Source: Mimachlamys varia (Eukaryota; Mollusca; Bivalvia; Pectinida; Pectinidae). Taken from it: 64,000 nucleotides of DNA. This document shows, in pieces, positions 34,926 to 46,388 of the stretch. The notes under the pieces are model-generated. The model made no database searches. It was not told the DNA's origin and was given only the letters and a program-made list of their open reading frames with translations. The stretch is taken from NCBI GenBank assembly GCA_947623455.1, contig OX392527.1:51628401-51692400 (forward strand). Direction: 5' to 3'. The number at the start of each line of letters is the position of its first letter. The first letter of the stretch is position 1. A program made the position numbers and the translations under genes.

Positions 34926-35092
34926 ATATTTCTTTTGGCAGTAACTGTTGGATAAAATACCATCGTTCTCGGAATACATATATATAAGATGAAGAAAAGT
35001 TTGAAGATTATGCCGTTGTTGGGGCTCGAACCCGCGACCCTTCGCACCCCGACAGCCCGACGCCGCTGAGCTACAGGGAAAATGTAAACCTT
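34926..35092 (-). mobile_element. tRNA-derived SINE (family A), right-arm copy
   Basis: Reverse-complement partner of 8,288-8,565. It keeps the head with both boxes and the last part of the body (AACAGTTACTGCCAAAAGAA), but lacks about 115 bp in the middle. The deletion happened after the arms were duplicated. Confidence 0.6.
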
Positions 35093-35204
35093 TTACTTTG
35101 AGGTACAATACAAATCTGTGACCCTCCCCCCGACTTTTAAACGTGTTTTACCACGAACAACACCAGGTTCATTACCATTTGAAATGTTCAGAAAACAGAA
35201 AAAT

Positions 35205-35283
35205 GTGCTTCCACGGGGACCGAACCCTCGATGACATGGTTCTTTGTCGGACGCACTACTACTGAGCTAGAGAAATATCCCCT
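35205..35283 (-). tRNA. tRNA-like pseudogene, right-arm partner of 8,085
   Basis: The minus strand reads CTCTAGCTCAGTAGTAGTGC and later GAGGGTTCGGTCCCC, which are plausible internal promoter boxes. The cloverleaf is incomplete. This copy keeps the A box closer to consensus than the left-arm copy. Confidence 0.4.
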
Positions 35284-35568
35284 CTAGCTCGAAGCAATAT
35301 GACAAATTTACCATGTAAATACAGAAAAAATACATCACCAATGAAGCGAGAATTATTATATACGTATATTTCATTGTAAACTTAAATAATGAATTTACAA
35401 TGTACATGTAAAAACAGAAAAAAATACCAATGAATCGAAAAGCATTATGAAAATATGTTTCGCTGTGTATTTGCCATGTTGACAAAGACAAAACACCACT
35501 ACAGATACTTTATGTATACATACATGTACAGGTTGTTTTTGGTTCCAGTAGATGAAATATTTTGTCAC

Positions 35569-37692
35569 TCATTTGAGGTTTGCCAATGTCTTTGTCCATG
35601 CCTCGGCGAATTGAATGTCGTATTGTTCTAAGTATTGTCTTGTGTATAACTGCTTGTACAACTCTACTATGTCAGATTGATTTCCAGCTTTTTCAGAGGA
35701 AAGAAAATCCACCAGTTGCTTACTTTTTGTATATAAGTCTAACTCTGCGTTAAAATCCCTTAAAATGTTATGATGGTTTCTGTCTTGGGTCACATAAGGT
35801 GGAGAAAATCCTAAACGAAGACCATTTCTGTGAAAAAAATATTGGGCTATGTAACTTCTCCAAATATCACTAACGCGACCATTTACACTGATAGGCAATG
35901 CCATATAAGGAAATGCATGTGCGAACCATAAAGTTGCTTGGGCATTGAATGGTGCGTATGTGTTAACAGGTAAAACAAATGGCATACGAGATTTTCGTTT
36001 TGCTTGAAAGTTAAAAGGGGTGTCACGTGTCATTCTATAAATAGCATCCACGTCTGGTTGCTGATTTGCTAATGACTGTACTACGCCCAGTGTAAAAGGT
36101 GTATTTGAAGTGCAAGGTGTTAGTGTGGTTGTTTTGTTTTTAATATCTTGCAGGGGAAACCCTCTGGGCCAAGTCAAAGATTCTGTTACTCCGAAATAAG
36201 GATAAGGGTTAAGAAGATTCTTCCGTGAAGCGTTTTGACAATCAGTGACATACGGAAATGGTAAAACGTGACGGAAATCATCTATGTCTATAATTCCATG
36301 ATTATCATCATCGAAATCCCAAATGTATTTTGCTTTGTGGTGTATAGCATACATATATCCTATATTTTTTCTTCCGAAGTGGTTAAATGGTATAACTTCC
36401 GATAATAACGGATAAAGGACGTTTTGTTCTTTTTCAGAAAGATATTTGATTCTTTTATTAGTATTCATATCCGTTCCTAGTTCAGGCATATACGTTCCCT
36501 CTAGTGGCGTTTTTCTATCGGCTACTATCACTAAGCACCAATCGGAAAGAGTTGCTACGTGTTTAATAGCTTTCGAAGGAGAAAATATCGTTGTGACAAC
36601 AGCCCAGTTTTCGCAGTCCTGCATTTTGTCTTTGGTTGCAAAATATGTGTGGTTATTGGTTAACGGCTGTGGTAACTGTGTCCTTACAATTTCGCCTGAA
36701 AACAATGACCCAGTCACGGCACCAATCATATCGTTTGGAGAGACAGTTGAAGGTTTGCTATATTCGTGAAGTTTGTTCATTACTTCTACATTGGATTTAT
36801 GGTTTATAATATATTTTGAACAAAACCCTGGTTTTATGTTCTTCAACATTGTTGCTTCCATTCTTTTTCCCATACTCACAATCTTTCCGTTATCTGCAAC
36901 ATAATCTATGTCGTTATAGACTGACAGCCAGTGTACCAAAGAAGTGTCGGCAAAGTTTGTTTCCGTTAAGTCCATACTGCGATTGCATTTCCGTTCACCA
37001 CAATATTCACGCTTCGCGATTCGTTCTACCAAGTTTTTACCAATAACAACGAATAATTCGTCTATATAGTACTGGTGATTATTTAGTTTTTCTGTCGCAC
37101 CAAAGTGTGTCCATCCATAGTACAGTGTCTTTGATTTGCGTTGATCAAGCCTTTGGAATACCTGAGGGACACAAAGGAAAATATCGTCATCTAATTTGGC
37201 TGTGAGTAAAGCATCAGGGTATCGATTGTGTACGTATTTCAACCACCGGTGTAGTTTTTCTCCAAATTTCACCGCTCGTCCATGACTGGTCACGTTCAGG
37301 AATAAGATATCCTTATATTTCTTGTTTTCTGATATTGTCTCATTTGTCGGTAAATCAAGGAGAAATCTGTAGGCAATTCTAAAAGGAAGCTCATCTCGCA
37401 AAAGTTGCATAGAGGATATCCATGTTGATCGTTGTGCATTTCTGTAGTCAACATGCGTATCTGCCGATAATATTCCTTATACGAAACGGGGTCTGTGATC
37501 TATGTTAGGAATATTTGTAGGTTCGACGAAGGTCTGCCCCTGGGTTATATCGTTTCTCAAAGTGATCCCGTATGAGGAGACAGATATGAAGTAAACGGTT
37601 GCGATGATGGCAAATATAAAACATATCCCCAGAATCTTCGAAACACTGTCCCTTCTACAGATCGAAGCAAACATCCGTTTCATGTTGTACAA
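35569..37692 (-). pseudogene. Second GT31-DUF288 gene copy with one nonsense codon
   Basis: This copy aligns end to end with the gene at 5,282-7,408 and has no frameshift over 707 codons. Codon 72, TTA (Leu) in the other copy, is TAA here (37,477-37,479). The first ATG is TTG and the ATG of codon 4 (37,681-37,683) is kept. The C-terminus reads TLANLK, not TLANLNK, because a deletion of about 110 bp removed the original stop and 3' flank. Both DDD motifs and the KTP, GRKNIGY and AIHHKAKYIWD motifs are intact. If translated from the next ATG (37,410) it would be a 613-residue protein without membrane anchor. It is either a young pseudogene, a soluble variant, or an assembly error at one base. 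Confidence 0.8.
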
Positions 37693-37919
37693 ACAGATCA
37701 GTTGGCCTTCTTAGAAAAACTGAAAAACGAAAACAAACATTACAGCATGATTATCTATGACAGTTAATAGTTTTTGAATGTTTTTTATCCGAAACTAACA
37801 TCTCAATGCAAATAATTTTTTTCTTAAATAGATTTTGGTGATCTCCCCAAGTATGAGTTTGCAAGGCCCAAGGAAACTGAAGTTATTGCATGAAAACCTG
37901 TTTTGACGTCAATCCTATA

Positions 37920-38560
37920 TATAGACACAAGAACCGTTATCTTTGATATCAGACCTATACAGCAATCTCAAGTAAAAACTTCAGTAAAGTAGCACCGTAT
38001 GAAATTTGATTATGATAGGTCCAAAGGAAATATCGTTATAGCACGGAACCCACATATGGATTATATTTATAGCAAAAGTGATCTGGGTGTTCAACCTTTA
38101 ACCCCAAGCCAAACCTTTTATATCGGATGCATTGTATATAATTTGAGCTCGATAGGCCCAAAAGAAAACAAGGTTATTCCGTGGAAACTTTTGTTAAGAC
38201 AACTCAAGCGACGACATCGGCAAAATGGTTCCTATGTAGTTACGGTCTACATTGACATTCACTTGATAACTTGCAAACAAAAGTTATTTTCCAAAAATCT
38301 ATACTTGAGAACGTGCCAAATATCTTTGATATCGACAACAATATATGTGGGCGGAGCTATGTAAAGTATCTAGTTCGAGTCACAATTGTATGACGCCATC
38401 AGCAATGGACATGGCCGAAGTTAACCATGGCTTACGCAAACTTCCTGCTGTTGAACCGTTTTAACGTTTGTAAGGTTTGAAATGAAATCTATGTCCGCAA
38501 ATGGGGCTACATTAAAAAGAAAAGTTATGAACCATTACAGAAAGACCCTGTAAATATCAG
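37920..38560. other. Right-arm-specific stretch with weak internal repeats
   Basis: There is no partner in the left arm. A degenerate unit around GATAGGYCCAAARGAAA recurs near 37,877, 38,018 and 38,150. GTGGGCGGAGCTATGTA at about 38,349 is the complement of a motif near 47,853. I see no convincing gene, although one 121-codon frame exists. Confidence 0.35.
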
Positions 38561-38563
38561 AAT

Positions 38564-38708
38564 TAACTTTGATTTTGTTAAGTTTATGAGATCATAAATG
38601 CGATGGAGCAGTCGGTAAATTTAACGTAAACGCTTTCCGTTTACGTAATATATCTCGTGCTCCATTGGATTTATGATCTTATCAACTAAACAAACTCAAA
38701 GGTCAATC
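38564..38708. mobile_element. Palindromic MITE, right-arm copy
   Basis: Partner of 4,568-4,703. The ends read AAGTTTATGAGATCATAAAT and ATTTATGATCTTATCAACTA, which are inverted repeats. The middle again carries GTAAACG repeats. Confidence 0.65.
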
Positions 38709-38825
38709 TTTAAATATCGCTTCTTTATGTATCATAATAAGAACTGATTATTCTGACGTGACTTAATGCCGATTATTCAAAGTTATCATATTCAGGCTGT
38801 TTTATTCCCGATTTTTTTCAAATAA

Positions 38826-39085
38826 TAAGAGAATACCGAAACGTCAACAAAACCATAATCCGAACTCAAAATCGATTAAAGTAGCGGCAAAATATCAACA
38901 AAAGGAAAATATTTACATGAAAACCATGCAAAAGTACAAGATAATAAGACCAGATGTTCTGGAAGAGTAAGCGTCTCTGGCTTCATCAACGTCACCCGCC
39001 ATGTAAATCTTGTTCACATCCAATAAACATCAAGTCCTCAAAATGAGATCCGAGTCAGCATTGTCAATCACAACAAGTAAACATC
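38826..39085 (+). repeat. Dispersed repeat family D, copy 6
   Basis: It carries the GTCAACAAAACCATAATCCG start and a variant core (AGATGTTCTGGAAGAGTAAG). It is the inverted partner of the copy at 4,313. A short AACTCGCTATTT/AAATAGCGAGTT hairpin follows at 39,090-39,132. Confidence 0.65.
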
Positions 39086-39179
39086 GATCACAAACTCGCT
39101 ATTTGAAAGCCAGCCCCAAAATAGCGAGTTTCAACTGCGACATGTAATCACCATAGGATGGGGAATCAGGCATGTTACT

Positions 39180-40460
39180 ATCAGGAAATGGAAAGTTTAC
39201 GATCGGAAAATTGAAATCGTCACGTTTATCGTATAGCTTAGTAATAAGCTGTCCATGTTAGTCATAGTGGAGATCGCAGTAAGCAGCTGATGTTGAAGAG
39301 TCTGTTGTGTCCTTAATTTCAAGTTCAGAAGGGTATATACGATTGATGTGGTCAGCAAACCTTTTGTTGTTTATATACAGGATATATCTGAAAGTGAAAA
39401 TTTCAGGATAAAAAATAATCAGCTAAAAATGGGGCACATTTTGGTCAAATGAGACTGCCAATAGTCCAATGGAAAATCTTTCCTCCAAACCCAACAAAAA
39501 TGTTGTCAACCAGGAATTCAAACATTCTTCAGTACATTTCATCTTGGCTTTTGTTGTTTTTCACAGTGTATATTCTCAAACTAACAACACAAGGATTCGA
39601 GTGATGCAGGTTGATCAGAACTATGGGCAAGTTTTATGGTCGCCATTTTTGTCTCATTGAGAAATATTCTGTAACTAAGGTGATATGAAGATGGACGTTT
39701 TTGAGCATGCTCATTAGTGTGTTTACTTGTTAAGATTGACAATGATGACTCGGTTATCATTTTGAGGACTTGATGTTTATTGGATGTAACCAAGATTTAC
39801 ATGACGGGTGTCGTTGACGGAAACGCTTACTCTTCCGGAACACCTGGTCTTATTCTCTTGTACTTTTCCAAGGGTTTCCATATATATCTTCCTTTGTTCA
39901 TATTTTGCCCCTAGTTTAATCGATTTTGAGTTCGGATTATGATTTTGTTAACCCTTCGATATTCTCCATTTTTCCCCTAGGTTAGCCCATTAGCATATAG
40001 TTGTATCGTCGTCCGCCTTTTTGAAAAAAATGTTCCCATGGTGAGAGATCTAAGACGTTCTTTCAGTTTTGTATGTGGTTTGGTAGTAAACAGGGTAGAA
40101 AAATCAAATAGATTTATCGAAAAAAATCATTTTTAAGAGTGGGCGTTCGAGATTGCTAAAGGATCTTTCGAGGTTTTCAAAATCCACATCCCGTTAATTC
40201 CACTTCCGCAGTACACAGTGTTACAATAAGACTGAATCCTGATTTAATGATACTTAGAATGGAAGTAAGAATTTTTGATAACGGCTTGGTCGAGCAATCA
40301 GCAGAGCCAGCGATAAAACGTTGCTTATACGGATCCTTGTGTGGTTTCGGTATCCAATAAAGACGAGGTAGGTCAGCGTCTTGCTTATTAACCGGCATCT
40401 TGAAATATTGCAATACTGAAGCATGGTTAGAAAGTGTTCATCTATCAAAAAACCGGTCAA
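39180..40460 (-). pseudogene. Degenerate reverse-transcriptase element, split by a family D insertion
   Basis: Reading the minus strand from 40,460: LYWIPKPHKDPYKQRFIAGS, CSTKPLSKILTSILS, then FDFSTLFTTKPHTKLKERLR and TTIQLYANGL to about 39,985. After a gap filled by a family D copy come MFEFLVDNIFVGFGGK and TIGSLI.PKCAP (39,600-39,430), then FADHINRIYPSELEIKDTTD and KLYDKRDDFNFPI to 39,180. The domain order is that of one YIDD-type reverse transcriptase, Penelope-related by my reading. Several stops and frameshifts make it non-functional. The left arm keeps only the first part (3,880-4,260). Confidence 0.7.
39590..39980 (-). repeat. Dispersed repeat family D, copy 7, inserted in an RT pseudogene
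   Basis: A near full-length reverse-complement copy that runs from GATTCGAGTGATGCAGGTTG through CTTCCGGAACACCTGG to CGGATTATGATTTTGTTAAC. It separates two parts of the reverse transcriptase described at 39,180-40,460, which shows that family D inserts as a unit. Confidence 0.7.
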
Positions 40461-41091
40461 TGTGTAATTAGGGGTACATAGGTTATCAAGCAGGCCTAGT
40501 TATTTTTGCAAGCAATAAATGTAATAGCGTTTGCAAACAATTATCAAGTTGTTAGATGCTTTGTCTGCAGAAACATTTAACTAATTATCATGTAGATCGT
40601 TGAATGTTGTTTGAGAAAAATATTTGATATATACATATTAATTTACAAATCTTGAATAAATTGATAGACTTACTAAAATGTCATTTTTGTTCTTGTTTTA
40701 TTGGATTCAATGATCATTTGGCTTGTGAAAATGATAGGATACACCCCGTAGGACTACCGAATACCAACTCGGTTAAATCTAAGAAAGGTGTTTATATAAG
40801 GACTCCTTTGAACTTGACATGTAGCTTGTTTCATCTAAGAATGTCAACTAATTTGACAAAGCAATACGCGCAATGTAAGGTTTGCCTGCAAAGCTCTGTC
40901 ATTTATATCGATCGTAAACACCACATCAAGACACTTCAATGTTGAATTGCCAACAGGCTAAACGTTTTTAAAACAGTGAAAAATGCCTCCCGCGATGAAG
41001 CTTACTAGCTGATGAATTATTTTCCGATCATTTTATAAAATGCAGGTTATCTGCCGAATCAAAAATCGTGTAACAGGAGAGAAAAACTGCA

Positions 41092-41166
41092 CGCCCAGTC
41101 CTGGGTTCGAGCCCGGGATCTTCCGAACTCTGACGGACGCTTAACCAATTGTGTTATCTGGATGCC
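41092..41166 (-). tRNA. tRNA-like pseudogene, right-arm partner of 3,310
   Basis: On the minus strand the B box reads GGGCTCGAACCC and the A-box region reads AACACAATTGGTTAAGCG. One base is lost in the anticodon loop compared with the left-arm copy, and the acceptor stem is imperfect. This supports a decayed tRNA-derived element duplicated with the arm and not a working tRNA gene. Confidence 0.45.
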
Positions 41167-41235
41167 GAAGATCGACCCGGTCTAGATCCGCTGCATTACT
41201 CCCTCCTTTAACAAATTCTTCGATCCCAAAGACAT

Positions 41236-41412
41236 CACTATTACGGGTGTCGTCGATGAAGCAATAAACGCTCACTCTTCCGTAACACCTGGTCTTATTT
41301 TCTTGTAATTTTACAAGAGTCTCCATGTAAATCTTTCAGTTGTTCATATTTTGCCCCTGATTTAATCGATTTTGAGTTCGGATTATGATTTTGTTAACGC
41401 TTCGGTACTCTT
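41236..41412 (-). repeat. Dispersed repeat family D, copy 8
   Basis: It shows GGGTGTCGTCGATGAAGC, TTCCGTAACACCTGG and GATTTTGAGTTCGGATTATG in order. No partner is seen at the matching left-arm place near 3,230, so it probably inserted after the duplication. Confidence 0.6.
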
Positions 41413-41419
41413 TAATTTA

Positions 41420-42830
41420 TTGATAAAGCTCATGTATACACAAAGTAATATTCAAAAATGTTAGTTCACGATGGAAAAGTTCATTGTAGTAACAATGTCG
41501 AGTATTCCTTGTTGAAAATTTTAAGCAATAAAAAAAAAAAAACTAGCCTCACAATTATATCGAGTCACATGTTTCACACCGACAGTAAAAGTGTAGTGTA
41601 AAAGTTTATTAACCTGCTTTTACTTCACTTGCAAAGAGCGGGCTATCTAAAACTTTCAAATAATAAAAACGATATCTAGAGTTGTTCGAGCTGTACAAAG
41701 TAGCGGGCAATACGCAAAAATATTTGTTGCCTATTCTGAAAAAAAAAAGATATTAGATAAAAACAAAAGAAAAGTATTTTTTTCGTTCAAATATCGTGTA
41801 ATGCTTACCGTGAAATTGATTAAAAACTTAGTTATGATGAATGTTGAATATTTCATAGTCTTCAGTCAGCCAAACTTGGAACACATAGTATATATTGTCA
41901 TGATCACAAAACAAATGGAGCCAGCTTCTTTTACTACGCCTCCTTAATAAAAATTGGCAGAAGACGAGCTATGTCCTCCCACAAAATGTTATGTTACACT
42001 GTCCAATGATACTAGAGCCCAAAAGTGATCCCCGCCAATCAGCTGATCGCTGTGGAGGCATTACAGCGTAAATGTTCAGCTCTCAAGATGTCTACGGGAT
42101 TTTGCTAAACTGGTCACGTGATGTCTGCCGACCGAGATTAAATCCCCTCCTGCTACACTCACAATTTACACACTGCTCCCGGTTCACAATATTAACCTTC
42201 CTCGAACTTGAACCGGGCGTTACTAAAAACAGAAACGAAGAGAAACGCAAAAAGGCTCCACACATGTATGTATACATTCTAAACATGATCGCAAGACCGT
42301 ACACAGGTCACCCTTGGGCCGAAACATGAGTATGATGCATTTTTGGACAAACGTTTTGGAATCTAACTGGCGAAGCGTTCCAGAGGGGACATTTTGATCG
42401 TTGATTATATAGAAATCAAACAAAGAATTCAGCAAGACAGATTGTCAAAACCCTTCGCTGTTTGACATATATTCAGGAGAATTATACCATTATATACTTT
42501 TTCCTTGGCGCTTCAGAGGCACATCACGGGAATGTAAGGAGGTGGAAGCGCTAGAGAAGTCTGTTCTTTCTAATGTTTTTTCTATTTATTATTTCGGCAC
42601 AATAACTTTATCAACATTTATCTCATGTATATAAAACCTCATCAGAGGTAAAGACCTGAAAGGTAAACCACTGTCTGTGTGGTATGTTTTGTTAATAATA
42701 TTTAATCATACAAAGGGACTTTCACTTTTCATTGTTTTATATAGATAGATGGATAAATAGATAGATAGATACATACATAGTGAGATAGGCAGATAAATAA
42801 ATAACAGAAACACAAATGCCAAAGGAAGAC
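41420..42830. other. Outer part of the right arm, no gene recognised
   Basis: Mirrors 1,380-3,190 of the left arm. It contains short frames only. A GATA-type microsatellite lies at about 42,740-42,775. Confidence 0.4.
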
Positions 42831-43064
42831 ATTTTTAAACCGAGCCCTCACAGGGCCTCGACCTCACGATCTACGTCACCAAATCGCCTAGCCAGAAATG
42901 CCCTCGGCTGTTACCACTGCTACAACTCGGCATCACTAAAAAGTGTTTCGATGTCGCAGCGATATACAGTTCGATCATTGTGGCAAATCGTCTATTATAA
43001 ATCAAAATGTATATATATGATCGTGAAAGCAATAGCGATAGTACAGACAAATAGATTGTCAAAT

Positions 43065-43230
43065 TTTAATATCAAGCGCAGTAGGGTATATAGGATCGAC
43101 TAGGCCAGCAAACGTCTTGTTGTTTATAGACAAAACATCGTCGATATACAATGTACTTGGAGATGAAATTTAAAGATTTGGCAAGGTTTTTGTTACCCAT
43201 CCTGATAAGCCCCTCCTTAAATGACCTTAA
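43065..43230 (-). pseudogene. Reverse-transcriptase fragment with YIDD motif
   Basis: The minus strand, over two frames, reads GLIRMGNKNLAKSLNFIS and then YIDDVLSINNKTFAGLVD followed by IYPTALDIK. It abuts the outer end of the right arm at 43,062. This is the same family as 12,420-12,680. Confidence 0.6.
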
Positions 43231-43539
43231 AAATCAGAAAATCTTTCAATTTGAAATGTATTATAGTTATGTCACTTAACATAATAAGGATGATGAGATG
43301 GGTTTAAAAATTGCATTTCATTATAAAATATTGTTTTTAAAGTATGTTAGATTTGCGTAATAGTATACAAATGTTAGATTTGCATAATATTATACAAATG
43401 TTTTATTTCAAATCTTACTTTCAGTATCTGCATATTTGTATAGCAAATCTGCTGTGTAATTGTCAGTCTGCAATTTGAAATTCCTCAATAAGTGATAATG
43501 TACATGTAAACCAAATAACAGTACGAAAAACATTTGCGA

Positions 43540-45010
43540 ACATCCAGCTTGATAATATTACTGGTGCGTTTAATATTACCGACTACCGACCTGTCAGTCT
43601 TACTAGTATCATTGTTAAAACCATGGAAAAACGTATACGTGATAGTATAATGCAACATATACAGATAAATAATTTATTCAATGAGAATCAGTTTGCATTT
43701 CTTGCTGGAAGATCAACAACGTTAACACTTCAAATGCTTATTGTCTTAGATCATTGGACTCGTATGTTGGATACTGGAGGAGAAATTGATGTTGTTTACA
43801 TGGATTTTATGAAAGTTTTTGATAAGGTACCCCATCGTAGTCTGATACACAAACTTTATAATTATGGCATTAAGCCGAAAAACTGTCAAATGGATAGAAA
43901 ACTTCCTAAGTGATAGACATCAAAAAGTAGTGATAAACGGATCTGCATCAAAATTACAGAATGTACTTAGCGGAATTCCCGAGGGTAGTGTATTGGGACC
44001 AATATTGTTTGTTCTTTATATTAATGACATGCCAGATAACGCATTGTCGTCATGTCCTCTATTCGCAGATGATACCAAAGTATACAGTAAGATTAGAAAT
44101 AATGAGGATATGGAAATTCTACAGGCATATTTAAATAATCTTCAAAAGTGGTCTGATGATTGGCTTTTAAAATTACATTCAAATAAATGCAAGGTACTGC
44201 AACTTAAGGGATCACCAAACAATAACCGATGTTATCGTCTCACCAGTCAAAATGGAGAAGTCGTACTGGAAAATATCGTCAGTGCAAAAAGGATCTAGGT
44301 GTAACGGTGGATGCCAACCTCGATTTCCGAACCCACATCCAAAACTCAATAAATAAAGCAAATTCAATTCTTGGAGTCATCAGAAGATCCTTTACCAATT
44401 TGGATGAGACAATGTTTAGACAGCTTTTCAAAGCACTGGTTAGACCACACCTGGAATATGCAGTCATTGTGTGGAGTCCGTACAAACTCAGAGACATTCA
44501 AATGATAGAAAATGTACAAAGGAGGGCTACTTAGCTTCTTCCAGGTTTTAATTAAAAGAACTTTCATATGAAGAACAAGTGAATAAGCTGAAACTTCCAA
44601 AAGTCAAACACCGCAGGACCAGGGGAGATTTGATAAACGTTTTTAAAATTGTGAACGAATAATTCGTTGAGAGGGTTACATCTAGCATAATTATTTTAGA
44701 TAATAGCGAAAGAACTCGAGGTCATAGATTTAAGTTGTACAAACAACGATGCAATACAAAACTAAGAAAAAACTTGTTCAGTTTTAGGGTAGTAGATGCC
44801 TGGAACAAGCTACCAGATTATGTCGTAAATGCGAAAACTATTAGAGATTTTGAGATATTGCTATATGATCATAATAAGGACAATATCTATAATGATAACT
44901 GATAAAAATTTTTAATGAGTATATATATTTCATGTATAACTTTGCCAGTGGCATTTTATTTTGTATATATATATTGTGATATGGACTTTTTTCCATTAAA
45001 TTCCATTAAA
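43540..45010 (+). pseudogene. CR1/jockey-group LINE, 5'-truncated and frameshifted
   Basis: The fragment starts inside the reverse transcriptase (ITGAFNITDYRPVSLTS), continues with NENQFAFLAGRSTTL and VYMDFMKVFDKVPH, shifts frame near 43,880, and resumes with GIPEGSVLGPILFVLYINDM and the catalytic FADDTKVY. A second shift near 44,290 is followed by DLGVTVDANLDFRTHIQ and ALVRPHLEYAVIVWSP, then LSYEEQVNKLKLPKVKHRR. The end lacks poly(A) and carries short CCATTAAAT repeats (about 44,990-45,010), as in CR1/L2-type elements. No endonuclease is present. It is dead. Confidence 0.85.
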
Positions 45011-45232
45011 TCCATTAAAATATTTTTTTAAATGTCACTCAGCTTTATTTTAATTCTTAAATCCAGTGTCTGTATATTTGTACAACGAAAGTGCCTTGAA
45101 ATATGCAATCTGAATGTACATTAAAATTGAGTCAAAAATTGTCTTCCTTCGTCATTTGTGTTTCCGTGTTACTTATAAATGAAATTACATGTATAAGGAA
45201 TAAACACACAAAACAATGTGATCATCCCTTAA

Positions 45233-45606
45233 AGGCCCAATATACGTAATTTTCGGCGAAAATCAAGTCTAATAACTTTTTATATTAAAGGATTTAGTTA
45301 AGATTAAATTATATCAGAAATATCGAAGATGACTTCTTTCGCGGTAACCGGTACAGCAGCAGTTGAAACTCTATTTGTAAAAACGCGTCTATTTTGAACT
45401 GTCTTCTAACTTCGGCTTGTTGTTGAAGTGGGCCCCACCTGAATTATTTTCAATTCTTTGGATTTTTTTTTTGTCAAGAGTTTCTTGTTAGTTACCGCTA
45501 ATGTTTACTTCGTTTTAAGCTTAATTTTGCATGGTTATTAACTGGATTTTTCCCCCAAATTTTTCAGAATCACGAAAAATTTCCTGAAGTTACGTATATT
45601 TGGCCT
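45233..45606. mobile_element. piggyBac-like MITE with TTAA target sites
   Basis: A 374-bp element with inverted ends AGGCCCAATATACGTAA and TTACGTATATTTGGCCT. TTAA directly flanks both ends (45,229-45,232 and 45,607-45,610), the target duplication typical of piggyBac. It has no coding capacity, so mobilisation would need a transposase from elsewhere. The ends do not start with CCC as in the type piggyBac element, so the superfamily is inferred from the target site only. Confidence 0.7.
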
Positions 45607-45929
45607 TTAAATAATAGTGAATTAAATATGAAGACTGAGTGACATACCGGTTACCTGATTCTTGGGACGCCGTAGGGCCAGATCGTTTGTCCATATATTA
45701 GTAGCTAGGCGGTGCTACCCCTGGTCGATTACTAGCATGGTTAACCGAACTAGTCGATCATGAAGTGGAAGTAAAAGCCAGTCACTCAATCTATCAGGCA
45801 ATACATCAATAGGGATCGAACAGGACATTTCTCTCATGTCTAGGTGTGTAATACTGGCCTGTCTAGGGCAATACACATATGATCGCTGTGGTTGTATTAC
45901 ACCCCTACCCATGCAATACAGCCACCGCG

Positions 45930-45964
45930 TGACGTCACAATGGCGCAACAATGTCGTGACGTCA
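45930..45964. promoter_or_regulatory. Pair of perfect CRE sites
   Basis: TGACGTCA occurs at 45,930-45,937 and 45,957-45,964, 27 bases apart, both within GTGACGTCAC. This palindrome is the CREB/ATF binding consensus. No convincing gene lies next to it, so a promoter role is speculative. Confidence 0.3.
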
Positions 45965-46237
45965 CGAGTTCGGTAAAATCTGATGCCGAAAAAAGAAAAA
46001 TGGCGACGTGATGAAATTAAAACCTTTCACGATATTTTAACCGTGTACATTAGAAAGCTGAGATTATTTTTTCTGCGCAAACTACGTTTGCAAATATGGG
46101 GTATGCTCGATCTCGCTGTATCATTTGTTTTCGTCAAAAAAATTAAAGGAAAAATTTGATATTTTCAAAATGGTGGCCAGTCAAAAGTATTTTCATGGTT
46201 TTTGAGCTTATTCAGGTAGTTGAAATGAGAGAAAAAT

Positions 46238-46388
46238 ACTCTTTCATGACCAGAGGTGTAAGATAGGGAAATTCCACCCTCGGGATTTTCAAATTTGGCA
46301 AAACCCTCGGCAAAGCCTCGGGTTTTACCAAATTTGAAAACCCCTCGGGTGGAATTTCCCTATCTTACACCTCTGGTCATGAAAGAGT
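46238..46388. mobile_element. Near-perfect 150-bp hairpin (foldback MITE)
   Basis: ACTCTTTCATGACCAGAGGT at 46,238 is mirrored by ACCTCTGGTCATGAAAGAGT ending at 46,388. The stem continues through GTAAGATAGGGAAATTCCAC and CCTCGGG with almost no mismatch, then a less regular centre. The arms are about 65 bases each. There is no ORF. It lies 170 bp before the hammerhead array. An RNA copy would form a long double strand. Confidence 0.8.

Larger units (their letters stand above)
24241..43062 (-). repeat. Right arm of a giant inverted duplication
   Basis: This is the reverse-complement partner of 1,168-12,118. It is longer because of arm-specific insertions: about 6.3 kb between about 25,190 and 31,450, which includes a complete Ty3 element; an expanded 30-bp array at 31,330-32,510; and extra sequence at about 37,920-38,560. 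The inner end abuts a foldback structure (24,092-24,238). The outer end abuts a reverse-transcriptase fragment (43,065-43,230). Confidence 0.85.

Noticed and set aside
37999..38364. 121-codon frame MKFDYDRSKGNIVIARNPHM
   Set aside because: It covers weak internal repeats, has no partner in the other arm and no recognisable domain.
1168..43062. The inverted arms as two haplotypes joined by assembly error
   Set aside because: Divergence outside genes is too high, breakpoints lie inside repeats with a plausible seed, and arm-specific insertions are numerous. It remains testable with long reads.
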